Positions 1 to 6,769 of a stretch of DNA of 14,615 nucleotides are shown here, piece by piece; the stretch's first letter is position 1; each line of letters begins with the position of its first letter. A model generated the notes under the pieces. That model was given only the letters and a program-made list of their open reading frames with translations. It had not been told where the DNA came from and did not search any database. Where the stretch lies: NCBI GenBank assembly GCA_026002305.1, contig BOBI01000046.1, forward strand, positions 1 through 14,615, written 5' to 3'. Source of the stretch: Spirochaetia bacterium. Lineage in GTDB: Bacteria > Spirochaetota > Spirochaetia > Treponematales > Breznakiellaceae. The position numbers and the translations under genes are program-made.

Positions 1-1
1 G

Positions 2-484
2 GCGGTGTTTCCGCAGACCCGCGTACAACTTTGTATTGTGCACATGGTTCGTAATTCCACCAAGTTCGTTTCCTACAAGGACCTCAAAAAACTATGCGCG
101 GATTTGAAGGCGGTTTATTCGGCGCCGAGCGAGGAGGCCGGACGCGCGGCGCTTGACGAGTTCGGCAGAATCTGGAACAACAAATATCCGATGATTCAAC
201 AATCATGGGAAAATCACTGGAATGATTTGAGCGAGTTTTTTAAATATCCGCCTGAGAATCGCAGAGCGATTTACACGACTAACGCCATTGAATCGCTTAA
301 TTACCAGTTGCGAAAAGTTACGCGTAACCGCTTGACATTCGTAAACGATGACGCTATATTCAAGATACTTTATTTGGCAATTCGCAACGCTTCAAAAAAG
401 TGGACGATGCCGGTAAAGCAGTGGGGAATGGCGTTAAACCAATTCGCCATTTTGTTCGGAAATGAGCGGGTTCCGCTCTTATAG
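2..484 (+). CDS. IS256-family transposase, C-terminal fragment (5' end outside window)
   Basis: This is the catalytic C-terminal part of a DDE transposase of the IS256/Mutator class, which moves the insertion sequence by cut- or copy-and-paste. Visible family signatures are the Cys/His segment VQLCIVHMVRNS near the start of the fragment and the block RRAIYTTNAIESLN, whose Glu (residue 96 counted from the GTG at position 5) is the third acidic catalytic residue of the family. The frame is open to the window edge and the codon before the GTG also fits the family, so the true start is upstream; about 160 residues of a protein usually near 400 are seen. The gene ends with TAG just before the terminal repeat, the normal IS256 layout. 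The visible part shows no frameshift, so the copy could be intact. Confidence 0.88.
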   Translation, partial: AVFPQTRVQLCIVHMVRNSTKFVSYKDLKKLCADLKAVYSAPSEEAGRAALDEFGRIWNNKYPMIQQSWENHWNDLSEFFKYPPENRRAIYTTNAIESLNYQLRKVTRNRLTFVNDDAIFKILYLAIRNASKKWTMPVKQWGMALNQFAILFGNERVPLL

Positions 485-492
485 CAAAGTGC

Positions 493-520
493 TATTTACA
501 CAAAACTTCTGACAGGCTCC
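493..520. repeat. Right terminal inverted repeat of the IS256-family element
   Basis: Read inward on the minus strand, the end begins GGAGCCTGTCAGAAG and continues to TTTTGTGTAAATA, the usual look of IS256-family ends. It starts 8 bases after the transposase stop. The partner repeat is outside the window. It overlaps the last seven codons of the minus-strand ORF next to it. Confidence 0.7.
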
Positions 521-1011
521 AATTCAGGCCAAAATCTTTTTGATTTTTCGCAGAATTTCTTGTATTTTTCAGGATCGTCTTCATCAACACTTGCCATAAG
601 CTCTTTTATGGCGGTATACGCTGCCCATTCCGTTTCCAGCCGCTCTATTTCTTTCCGTCTATCCTCTACGATTTTCTGAATCTTAATAAAATCTTTAGAT
701 TTATCCGGCTTTAACGGGTTCGCATTGTTTCCGGCCAGTTTCCGCAAGGTCCCCCGTTTTATCCTGAACGTGGTTTCTATGGGCGCCCAAAAGCCGCTGG
801 TTACATACTCCACATCCCCGTCAGCCCACTTAAAGTATTCGGCCAGGCTTGTTTTGCTTTTAGTCCACTTGTACTCATCAAAGGCGACATGCTTAATCAC
901 TCCTTCATCAATGAGTATATTGAAATCCTTACGGAAATGGGGGAAGTTAAAAAAGCAATGGGAGATATCCTCCATTTCTTTTCCGTTATCCCCGTCGCCG
1001 TATATCCACAT
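496..1011 (-). pseudogene. Hypothetical element-borne protein, 3' end replaced by IS256 insertion
   Basis: I do not recognise a family. The reading frame gives 171 residues starting at an ATG with an AAGGGGAG ribosome-binding site; the integrase stop codon lies 16 bases upstream of the ATG, so the two were probably co-transcribed. The product is soluble and highly charged, with aromatic and acidic N-terminal half and a Lys/Glu-rich stretch around residues 100-155 that could be helical or coiled coil. There is no signal peptide or membrane segment. The last seven codons (EPVRSFV) and the stop lie inside the IS256 terminal repeat, so the native C-terminus has been lost; the original length is unknown. 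A short winged-helix-like segment in the first 60 residues is conceivable but unproven. Confidence 0.6.
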
Positions 1012-1026
1012 ACTGATTTTCTCCCC

Positions 1027-2315
1027 TTAACCTGCTCTAGCCATAGACGGTATAAGAGCGCCAAAAGTCTCTGTGGCTGCTATCTGTATTTTCTCCCTAT
1101 CCCCGGCTATTGTATGATCCCCGTATAAGCTTAACATGGTATCCGTCCGGTGTCCCGTTTGTGATTTCAGTAATTTCTTCCCCAGCTTTTCAATCATGTA
1201 ACTGGTATAAAAATGCCGCCATCCATGGAACATATATCCTGCCGCCGCTTCTTTTGAGAAACCGGCTTTTTCCAACGCTTCCCGTAACCCATCAACACAA
1301 TGCCTTCCCGTCATCGGAGCATCGGCCCTGCGTTCCGTCCAGAAAATAAAACTTTCAGGCGTTACACCCCAGGGGTTTTTCTGAGCTAGTTCAAAGAGCC
1401 CTTGTATCAAATCGGTGAAGGGTAATTCTACCTGCCGGGTTTCGCCATTTTTCGGTACCTTGAGTTTATCCATACTGTTGAATGAGTGCCGGACATACAG
1501 GCAATCCGGCCCCAGGTCTTGCACCTGTAATCCCATTATCTCACCCTGCCGCATCCCGGTAACTGCCGCAATCTGATTGGCAAGTTTTGCCCGCTCATCC
1601 TTTCAGTCCACCCGGAAAATAGCCGCTGCCGCCGTGGGGCTGAGGATCTGTTTCTCCGCCGCCTCACCGGAAAACAGCACATGGCCCCGAGTGGGATCTG
1701 TCTCAATCTTCCCTTTTGAAAACGCCCATCGTAATGGTTTTGTTCTTGCCAGTATTACCTGATTTTTCCGGGACGGCGAAAGTTCCTTATCACCCATAAA
1801 AGATATAAAGCCGTCTATATCCCCTGCAGTTATATCCCCTAATACTCTGCTTTTAAAGTACGGAACCCAATACATGGCCGCCGCCTGTTTCTGATGGGCA
1901 CAATGAGTTTATGTATTCCGTGATTTTTTCGCCGTTTCTCTTTAATATAGGCCGAAGTTTCCCAATCCCAAAAGTCCAATAGAAACGCCGGGAAGTCCTG
2001 TGCCGCCGTGGAGTCAGCCAAAATATAACTTTTAACCCACCCATGCCGTTTCAATTCTTTCAGGAGGACCTCCGCCTCTTCCTTCGACGCAATTTTACGG
2101 GCAGTATCTTTAAGGGATAATTGATTCACGTCAACTGTTGCCTGTTTTTGTGGTATCCCATCTCGCAGCCAGAGAAACGCCGTTTGTTTTGCCTCATCCT
2201 CCGTTCGCTTTTTGGTAGATACGGGAGGAAGGTACTTGCCGTTTTCGTCTTTGAAGGACACCAAATAGAAAGGCCGGTCGGCCCTTTTAAAAATAGAGAA
2301 GGGGTATTCGTTCAC
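1027..2315 (-). pseudogene. Tyrosine recombinase/phage integrase, disrupted by a frameshift and a nonsense codon
   Basis: Three reading-frame pieces together make one integrase of roughly 430 residues. The GTG start at 2315 opens an N-terminal arm-binding type region (1839-2315). A shift near 1908-1910, explained by loss of one A from a run after GIHK, moves into the frame carrying QAAAMYWVPYF, the core-binding region. That frame is stopped by TGA at 1603-1605, at a place where Trp (VDWKDERAK) would fit the family; it then continues without further error into the catalytic domain. The catalytic residues are all present: Arg in TGMRQGE, His and Arg in FHGWRHF, His in TGHRTD and Tyr in LSLYGDH. 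The gene points away from the 3' end of tRNA-Leu, its likely integration target. As it stands no full-length enzyme can be made, so the element is probably immobile unless helped in trans. A homopolymer sequencing error could explain the shift, but less easily the TGA. Confidence 0.85.
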
Positions 2316-2336
2316 AATTTTACCCTGTAAAACCCC

Positions 2337-2375
2337 GACATTGAAAACGACGGTTTATATGTCGTTTTTTGTGTC
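2337..2375. repeat. Interrupted inverted repeat upstream of the integrase
   Basis: The arms AAAACGAC (2344-2351) and GTCGTTTT (2361-2368) pair perfectly around a 9-base AT-rich centre. They extend outward, after a 3-base mismatch, by GACA (2337-2340) with TGTC (2372-2375). It sits just upstream of the integrase start (minus strand). It could be an arm-type binding site for an integrase or excisionase, an operator, or a hairpin; the T-run on the plus strand also resembles a terminator. Confidence 0.45.
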
Positions 2376-2426
2376 AGTCAGCTTACACAATGATTTGTGA
2401 ACGCCCCTCTTGGGGTAGTTCCTTCA

Positions 2427-2451
2427 TAAGTCCTTATAACATAAGGACTTA
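2427..2451. repeat. Perfect 11-bp inverted repeat just beyond the tRNA 3' end
   Basis: The arms TAAGTCCTTAT (2427-2437) and ATAAGGACTTA (2441-2451) are exact reverse complements with a 3-base loop, starting 8 bases past the tRNA-Leu 3' end. In the direction of tRNA transcription there is no clear U-run after it, so it is not a classical intrinsic terminator. It may help end or process the tRNA transcript, or be part of the integration site. Confidence 0.55.
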
Positions 2452-2458
2452 GCTCATA

Positions 2459-2500
2459 TGCCGGCGATCGGACTTGAACCGATACGCTATCGCTAGCAGT
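2459..2500 (-). other. Probable attachment site (3' half of tRNA-Leu)
   Basis: Tyrosine integrases of this kind usually recombine in the anticodon-to-3' half of a tRNA gene and rebuild the tRNA. The integrase remnant begins 144 bases from the tRNA 3' end and points away from it. The exact crossover cannot be placed because the duplicate att repeat is not in the window. Confidence 0.4.
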
Positions 2501-2541
2501 AGATTTTGAGTCTACCGTGTCTGCCATTTCACCACGCCGGC
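2459..2541 (-). tRNA. tRNA-Leu (anticodon CAA)
   Basis: The minus strand folds into a full class II tRNA of 83 bases. The acceptor stem is GCCGGCG with CGCCGGC plus discriminator A. The anticodon stem GTAGA/TCTAC holds the loop CTCAAAA, giving anticodon CAA. The variable arm is long (GCTA-GCGA-TAGC), and the T arm is ATCGG-TTCAAGT-CCGAT. The long variable arm and A73 fit leucine, reading UUG codons. CCA is not encoded: the bases after A73 are TAT, so it must be added by nucleotidyltransferase. Confidence 0.96.
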
Positions 2542-2551
2542 CAGTAAAGAA

Positions 2552-2610
2552 AGCCGCCCGGGAAGGGGGGTTAAAAATTCCGTGGGTGGGGTATAAACCT
2601 CCGGACGGCT
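2552..2610 (-). terminator. Probable terminator after the DUF1015 gene, with a long loop
   Basis: On the minus strand AGCCGTCCGG (2610-2601) pairs with CCGGGCGGCT (2561-2552), ten base pairs with one G-U, and the second arm is followed by TTCTTT. The 39-base loop is longer than usual and contains GGAGG and CCCCCCTT stretches that could pair further. It lies between the DUF1015 stop and tRNA-Leu and probably separates the two transcripts. The long loop keeps this moderate. Confidence 0.45.
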
Positions 2611-2626
2611 CTCCACGACAAGTCTA

Positions 2627-3982
2627 TCAGGAAATCTTTCTACATTCAAGATAAAAGCGTTTTTCGCTAGGCTCGCCCATAGAAAATGTCTTCCGCGGAA
2701 GCGCGCCGTTTTTAGAAATCGCTGTAAAAAGTTGATTTTTCTTGAACGGCGGCATGAGAATCCCTGTATTTCTTGAACCTTCCGCGCCGGAAAGCCTGAA
2801 TAACTCTTCTATACCGTGAATATAATCAATCGAAATTGCGTCCCCGCCTGTAGTTTTTGATGAATTCGCAAGTTTATCAAGTATGGGCTCCAAAAATTCA
2901 ACGGAAATTTTAGTATTATCGAATTGGGCTAATGTAAATTTACCGCCGCAAAACAAGCCGACTCTGTTTTTTTCATTGTTATCTTGGGCAACAAGCCGGA
3001 CAAGCTCATTTTTACTTATAAGTGTGCTGCACTCAAAACCGGGAAGCTCTTGCATAGCCTTCAACACCAAATCCTGATCCGCGTTAAAGACAATACGGTG
3101 TATCGGCTCAAAATCAAGAGCCGGATCGTAAAGGTTTACCACCTCCACCATAGCATAGCGGCATGGGTGGTCTAAACATGAATCCCCGCCATGCGCAGCC
3201 TTGTATTCCTCCCATGCGGCTTTTGCCGTCGCCAGTGAGTGGTTTCCATCACCTACGGCAAATATCATCCCTTGTTCACTGTCAAGCGTTGTCCGCGATT
3301 TACGTAAAAGATATTCAAAGGCATCGGCAATAAACGCCCAGTCATTCCTGCGGTACAGCAGACGGGCGCTGACTTTGCCGCCGTCCATCATAAGCTGGGC
3401 ATTGTAAGCATCCGGCGCACCGTGCAAAACATTTTTTAACAATGTCATCAAGATGTTTTCCTCGTCGTTAATTAAAAGCAAAATATGCGGCAATTCCAGC
3501 GCCGCGCCGCGTCGTATTTCCAAACGCGGAGGTATGCGCTCCCGTATCGTACCTTCGGTAGTACGTATCAAACCTTTTGCACTATTGTGCCAGTCATAAC
3601 ATTCAAGATCCACCGCGATAATAAGCCCGTATCTTGTGCCATGCAAACATTCCCGCTCAATAAAAACGCCTGCCCTGCGCGGCGGACACAGAATCGCCTC
3701 TTTGCTATATGTATTTTTTAAATAGCGATCCATTGTTTCATGAATTCGCTGCACCCTATCCGCCTTATCGGGAGCGTTCAGGTAAATTTCGGGATAAATC
3801 ATGTTTAAGGTTGAAGGCGAATCACCAACAATCTTCTCAACCTGCTCCCAATAAGCGGCATCCTGCGTCCACTGATCGCAGGCAATAACCGCCCATTTTC
3901 TAATATCAACATTTTTTGCGGGCAGGATAATTTCCGGTATAACAACGCCCATACTCATAAGTTTTTCGTCTACTTGGTTCAT
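2627..3982 (-). CDS. DUF1015 family protein
   Basis: The product of about 451 residues matches the DUF1015 family, soluble proteins of unknown function found in Treponema, Clostridia and other bacteria. Family marks are the N-terminal WAVIACDQWTQD segment (about 30-41), the block IRTTEGTIRERIPPRLEIRR (about 139-158) and the motif AVGDGNHSLATAK (about 242-254), whose Asp, Asn and His suggest a ligand- or metal-binding site. There is no signal peptide or membrane span. I chose the ATG at 3982; a TTG two codons upstream (3988) is also in frame, and neither has a strong ribosome-binding site. It ends with TGA and is followed by a hairpin. It is divergent from the signalling operon, sharing a short intergenic region. 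Its length is normal for the family and it seems intact. Its biochemical role is not established, and nothing in this neighbourhood defines it. Confidence 0.9.
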   Translation of the reverse strand: MNQVDEKLMSMGVVIPEIILPAKNVDIRKWAVIACDQWTQDAAYWEQVEKIVGDSPSTLNMIYPEIYLNAPDKADRVQRIHETMDRYLKNTYSKEAILCPPRRAGVFIERECLHGTRYGLIIAVDLECYDWHNSAKGLIRTTEGTIRERIPPRLEIRRGAALELPHILLLINDEENILMTLLKNVLHGAPDAYNAQLMMDGGKVSARLLYRRNDWAFIADAFEYLLRKSRTTLDSEQGMIFAVGDGNHSLATAKAAWEEYKAAHGGDSCLDHPCRYAMVEVVNLYDPALDFEPIHRIVFNADQDLVLKAMQELPGFECSTLISKNELVRLVAQDNNEKNRVGLFCGGKFTLAQFDNTKISVEFLEPILDKLANSSKTTGGDAISIDYIHGIEELFRLSGAEGSRNTGILMPPFKKNQLFTAISKNGALPRKTFSMGEPSEKRFYLECRKIS

Positions 3983-4087
3983 AACCAAATCTTAACACTT
4001 TAAGAAAAAAAAGATAATTAGCCGAACCATGCCATTTATAACGACTAATTGCAAGAATAAAGCCTTTAGGGGTATCATTTCAATAGG
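3983..4087. other. Divergent intergenic region
   Basis: This 105-base AT-rich gap separates the minus-strand DUF1015 gene from the plus-strand signalling operon and must hold promoters for both. It includes a run of A on the plus strand (about 4004-4011), i.e. T on the minus strand upstream of DUF1015. No clear long operator palindrome was seen. Confidence 0.6.
4049..4078 (+). promoter_or_regulatory. Candidate sigma-70-type promoter of the signalling operon
   Basis: TTGCAA (4049-4054) and TATCAT (4073-4078) are spaced by 18 bases and resemble -35 and -10 boxes. Transcription would begin around 4085-4088, almost at the ATG of the first gene, implying a leaderless or nearly leaderless message. 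A competing -10-like TATAAC at 4037-4042 would leave a leader of about 40 bases containing AGGGG at 4068-4072. This is pattern matching only. Confidence 0.25.
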
Positions 4088-6769
4088 ATGTATATTAATA
4101 ATATTGAAGCATTATTTATTGCACTTTGCGGATTTTATGTTTGTGCAAGTCTACATCATACACTTATTTTTCTAGGCCGCCGCATTGAACGTTACAATTT
4201 ATATTACGGTGTTTTTAGCCTTCTTTTTGCTTTATATATTTTTTCCGAAAAAACGCAGATTATATTCAATTTATTTGATAATCCCGGGGCGGTGGACTTG
4301 CTGGGATATGGTGCGTTATATTTAATGTTTCCGCTTTTTATAGCGTTTTTTGAGGATATTAGTTCTAATAAAACAATGCCCCCTACAAAAATATTTTTTG
4401 TTTTGGGTCTGCTGCTATCAGTTATTCAATTCTTTGTAAATTCGCATAATGCAAATAATATTTTCTTAATTTGGAAATATACGGCATTATTTATTTTTAT
4501 TCCATATTTTATTATCTACGTAGTGATATATTCTATTTTAGGCGCCGCGCGCAAAAATGCGGGAAAATTTTTTAATGAAAAAACAGAAAGCGATTTTTTC
4601 CCGGAAAACGAAGATAAAATAAAACGATTTCCTGCCATGGCGCCGGATTTTATTAAGCTCGAAATAAAAGAAATATTTTCCACAGCACAAGGAATGTTAT
4701 TATTGCCGGCCTTAATTATGATGTTTTCTTTTGCCCGTTATATTTCTTATTCAGTTTTTATTAATTCCGGTGTCAGGCTTTCAATGTACGGCTTTTTTAT
4801 TTTTACTGCCTGTGCGTCAATATTGCTTGCCAAAAAGTTTTCAGACCTTAATAAAATTGCACGCAACACCACTAACGAATTAAAACATCAAACGGAAATA
4901 GCAGGAAAGGCGTTAAATGCAAAAAGCGAATTTATAGCAACCATGAGCCATGAAATCCGCACGCCGCTTAACGCTATACTTGGTTTATCAGAAATTGAAC
5001 TGCAAAAAGATTTACCGCAGGATTATTTAAACACAATCTTAAATATAAAGAATTCGGGCGAAGATCTGCTCTCGCTTGTTGATACAGTTCTTGATATAGC
5101 TAAAATCGAAACAAAGACATTGGAAACTTCGCTTGCAAACTATGATACAGCTTATCTGATAAATGACACGATACAAACTAATATGCGCCACATAAACTCC
5201 AAACCTATTGTATTCAAAATTTCTATTCCCGATGATATGCCTTCTATACTTTGCGGTGATAGAATGCGTATTAAACAAGTCTTGGATAATCTTTTATCAA
5301 ACGCTTTTAAATGGACGGAAGAAGGAAGCGTAACATTCGATATTAAATTTATTAAGCTGCCCATGAGTTTCTGGCTTTCTTTTTCCGTAACAGATACAGG
5401 AATAGGAATAAGAGAGGAAAACATCGACGAAATTTTTACAAAGTATTCCCAGATTGATACAAAGGCAAACAGAAAGAATGAAGGCGCCGGTTTTGGATTA
5501 GCAGTATCAAAACATCTTGCTGTAATTATGGAAGGCACAATTAACGTACAAAGTGAATTTGGCAAAGGCTCAACATTTGAATTTGTCCTGCCGCAAAAAG
5601 TTACCGATACAAAACCATTAGGCAGAAAAATAATTAACAGCCTTATAGCATTACAGCCTATCGACAAAAAAACACTTCCCGACGGACTTATAAGGTCTTA
5701 CTTTCCTGAGGGCAGGATTCTTATCGTTGATGACGTCCCGACAAATCTAGCCGTTGCAAAGGGTTTCTTGAAGCCCTACGGGCTGTCAGTGGATTGTCTT
5801 TCAAGCGGCAGCGATGCGGTAGAAGCTATACGCAGCGCGGACATTGTGTATGATCTTGTGTTAATGGATTACATGATGCCGCAGATGGACGGACTTGAAG
5901 CGGTGCGCATTATACGAAATATTGGCACAGTGTATGCTGCAAATGTTCCTGTAATCGCGCTTACCGCGAATATTACAAAAGAAGCCAAGCATAAGTTTTT
6001 ATCAAACGGCTTTAACGGTGTTTTGACAAAACCGGTTGACATTTTAAAACTAGATACTATTCTAAACCGCTATATTCACATTAAAGACGGCGGAATAATG
6101 AATGCCGGGGCATTTGCAGGAAATGAGACTGCCGGTGTTATAGAAGATGAAAGAATGGAATTGTTCCGGCAGATAAACCCTGTGGACGGTATCGAAATAA
6201 ATGATGCGGTTAATATGTTTAATAATGTAAGCAGTTATCTGGAAGTTATAAAGGTATATGTTTCCGGGACTGAAACCTTTTTAGATAAATTAAAAGAACA
6301 ATTAACAAACGGAATAGATGCGAAAGAATATGCCATGATTATGCATGGAATTAAAGGGTCAAGTTACAGTATATGCGCAAAAGAGTTAGGCGACATGGCG
6401 GTAAAACTGGAAAACTATTCTGTAACCGGAGACATTGAGGCAATAAAACACGAAACACCCATGTTTATTGCCGTTGCTAACAAATTACTTGCCGGGTTAA
6501 CCGTATTTATAAACATAAATCAGGGTACGCAAAAAGAATTAATGCGTCCGTCCCCCGATAAAAAATTACTATCCGATATGGTTATTGCATGTAAAAACTA
6601 TAAGATAAGTGATATAGACAAGATATTAACTGAACTGGAAGAATACCAATACGAAAATGATAATGATCTTATTTTATGGTTGCACGATCAGGTAAATAAT
6701 GCTGAGTTTGAGAAAATAATTATGCGTCTTGAAAAAAAGGAGAATCATGAAACGGCTGATTTCCGTTAA
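4088..6769 (+). CDS. Seven-TM hybrid histidine kinase (7TM-HisKA-HATPase-REC-HPt)
   Basis: This 893-residue membrane sensor kinase senses an unknown signal and runs an internal phosphorelay. About seven hydrophobic segments lie in residues 8-30, 37-53, 72-88, 101-118, 124-151, 200-222 and 230-248, resembling a 7TMR-type module without a large extracellular domain; a charged loop of about 48 residues sits between segments 5 and 6. HisKA follows, with His288 in TMSHEIRTPLN. The ATPase has the N box DNLLSNAFKWT (about 400-410), G1 DTGIGI (436-441) and G2 GAGFGLAVSK (466-475). The receiver has Asp548/549, phospho-acceptor Asp594 and Lys648. The HPt has His753 in MHGIKGSSY. A tail of about 60 residues (about 825-885) is shared with the next protein. 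The start is the first possible one after a TAA at 4058-4060; AGG directly before it is too close to be a normal ribosome-binding site. It is the first gene of the operon and overlaps the next by 23 bases. Confidence 0.93.
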   Translation: MYINNIEALFIALCGFYVCASLHHTLIFLGRRIERYNLYYGVFSLLFALYIFSEKTQIIFNLFDNPGAVDLLGYGALYLMFPLFIAFFEDISSNKTMPPTKIFFVLGLLLSVIQFFVNSHNANNIFLIWKYTALFIFIPYFIIYVVIYSILGAARKNAGKFFNEKTESDFFPENEDKIKRFPAMAPDFIKLEIKEIFSTAQGMLLLPALIMMFSFARYISYSVFINSGVRLSMYGFFIFTACASILLAKKFSDLNKIARNTTNELKHQTEIAGKALNAKSEFIATMSHEIRTPLNAILGLSEIELQKDLPQDYLNTILNIKNSGEDLLSLVDTVLDIAKIETKTLETSLANYDTAYLINDTIQTNMRHINSKPIVFKISIPDDMPSILCGDRMRIKQVLDNLLSNAFKWTEEGSVTFDIKFIKLPMSFWLSFSVTDTGIGIREENIDEIFTKYSQIDTKANRKNEGAGFGLAVSKHLAVIMEGTINVQSEFGKGSTFEFVLPQKVTDTKPLGRKIINSLIALQPIDKKTLPDGLIRSYFPEGRILIVDDVPTNLAVAKGFLKPYGLSVDCLSSGSDAVEAIRSADIVYDLVLMDYMMPQMDGLEAVRIIRNIGTVYAANVPVIALTANITKEAKHKFLSNGFNGVLTKPVDILKLDTILNRYIHIKDGGIMNAGAFAGNETAGVIEDERMELFRQINPVDGIEINDAVNMFNNVSSYLEVIKVYVSGTETFLDKLKEQLTNGIDAKEYAMIMHGIKGSSYSICAKELGDMAVKLENYSVTGDIEAIKHETPMFIAVANKLLAGLTVFININQGTQKELMRPSPDKKLLSDMVIACKNYKISDIDKILTELEEYQYENDNDLILWLHDQVNNAEFEKIIMRLEKKENHETADFR
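6737..6742 (+). promoter_or_regulatory. Ribosome-binding site deciding the start of the hydrogenase-like kinase
   Basis: AAGGAG lies four bases before the ATG at 6747 and supports that start over the in-frame TTG at 6729, which has no such site. It lies inside the end of the preceding gene, so the two are probably translationally coupled. Confidence 0.75.

Larger units (their letters stand above)
1..520 (+). mobile_element. IS256-family insertion sequence, right-hand part only
   Basis: The window opens inside an insertion sequence. It contains the C-terminal part of an IS256/Mutator-type transposase followed by a noncoding tail that ends in an IS256-like terminal repeat (about 493-520). The left end lies outside the window, so the target duplication cannot be checked. 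The right boundary at about 519/520 is inferred from the repeat and from the abrupt end of the neighbouring minus-strand reading frame there. Confidence 0.8.
521..2458 (-). mobile_element. Remnant of a tRNA-Leu-integrated element (broken integrase plus truncated cargo)
   Basis: Between the IS256 copy and the 3' end of tRNA-Leu lie a disrupted tyrosine-recombinase gene and a small ORF of unknown function, both on the minus strand and apparently co-transcribed. A tyrosine integrase just beyond a tRNA 3' end is the usual structure of an integrated phage or island. This stretch looks richer in G+C than the AT-rich operon on the right. The far end of the element was either replaced by the IS insertion or lies outside the window. 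No second copy of the tRNA 3' end is visible here, so the extent is inferred. Confidence 0.55.

Noticed and set aside
725..1349. Plus-strand open frames opposite the truncated ORF and the integrase
   Set aside because: The minus strand carries clear integrase motifs in this stretch; the plus-strand products have no family features.
1603..1605. TGA read as tryptophan (recoded genetic code) in the integrase
   Set aside because: TGA serves as a normal terminator for the DUF1015 gene (2627-2629) and the STAS gene (13134-13136), and TGG is used for Trp in all genes. The integrase also carries a frameshift, so decay explains it better.
2404..2415. Short CCCC-TCTT-GGGG hairpin between tRNA and integrase
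   Set aside because: Only four base pairs and no T-run; too short to call a terminator or a binding site on its own.
5039..5667. Minus-strand open frames within the first kinase gene
   Set aside because: They lie opposite strongly conserved kinase coding sequence, lack recognisable motifs or ribosome-binding sites, and are shadows of the real gene.
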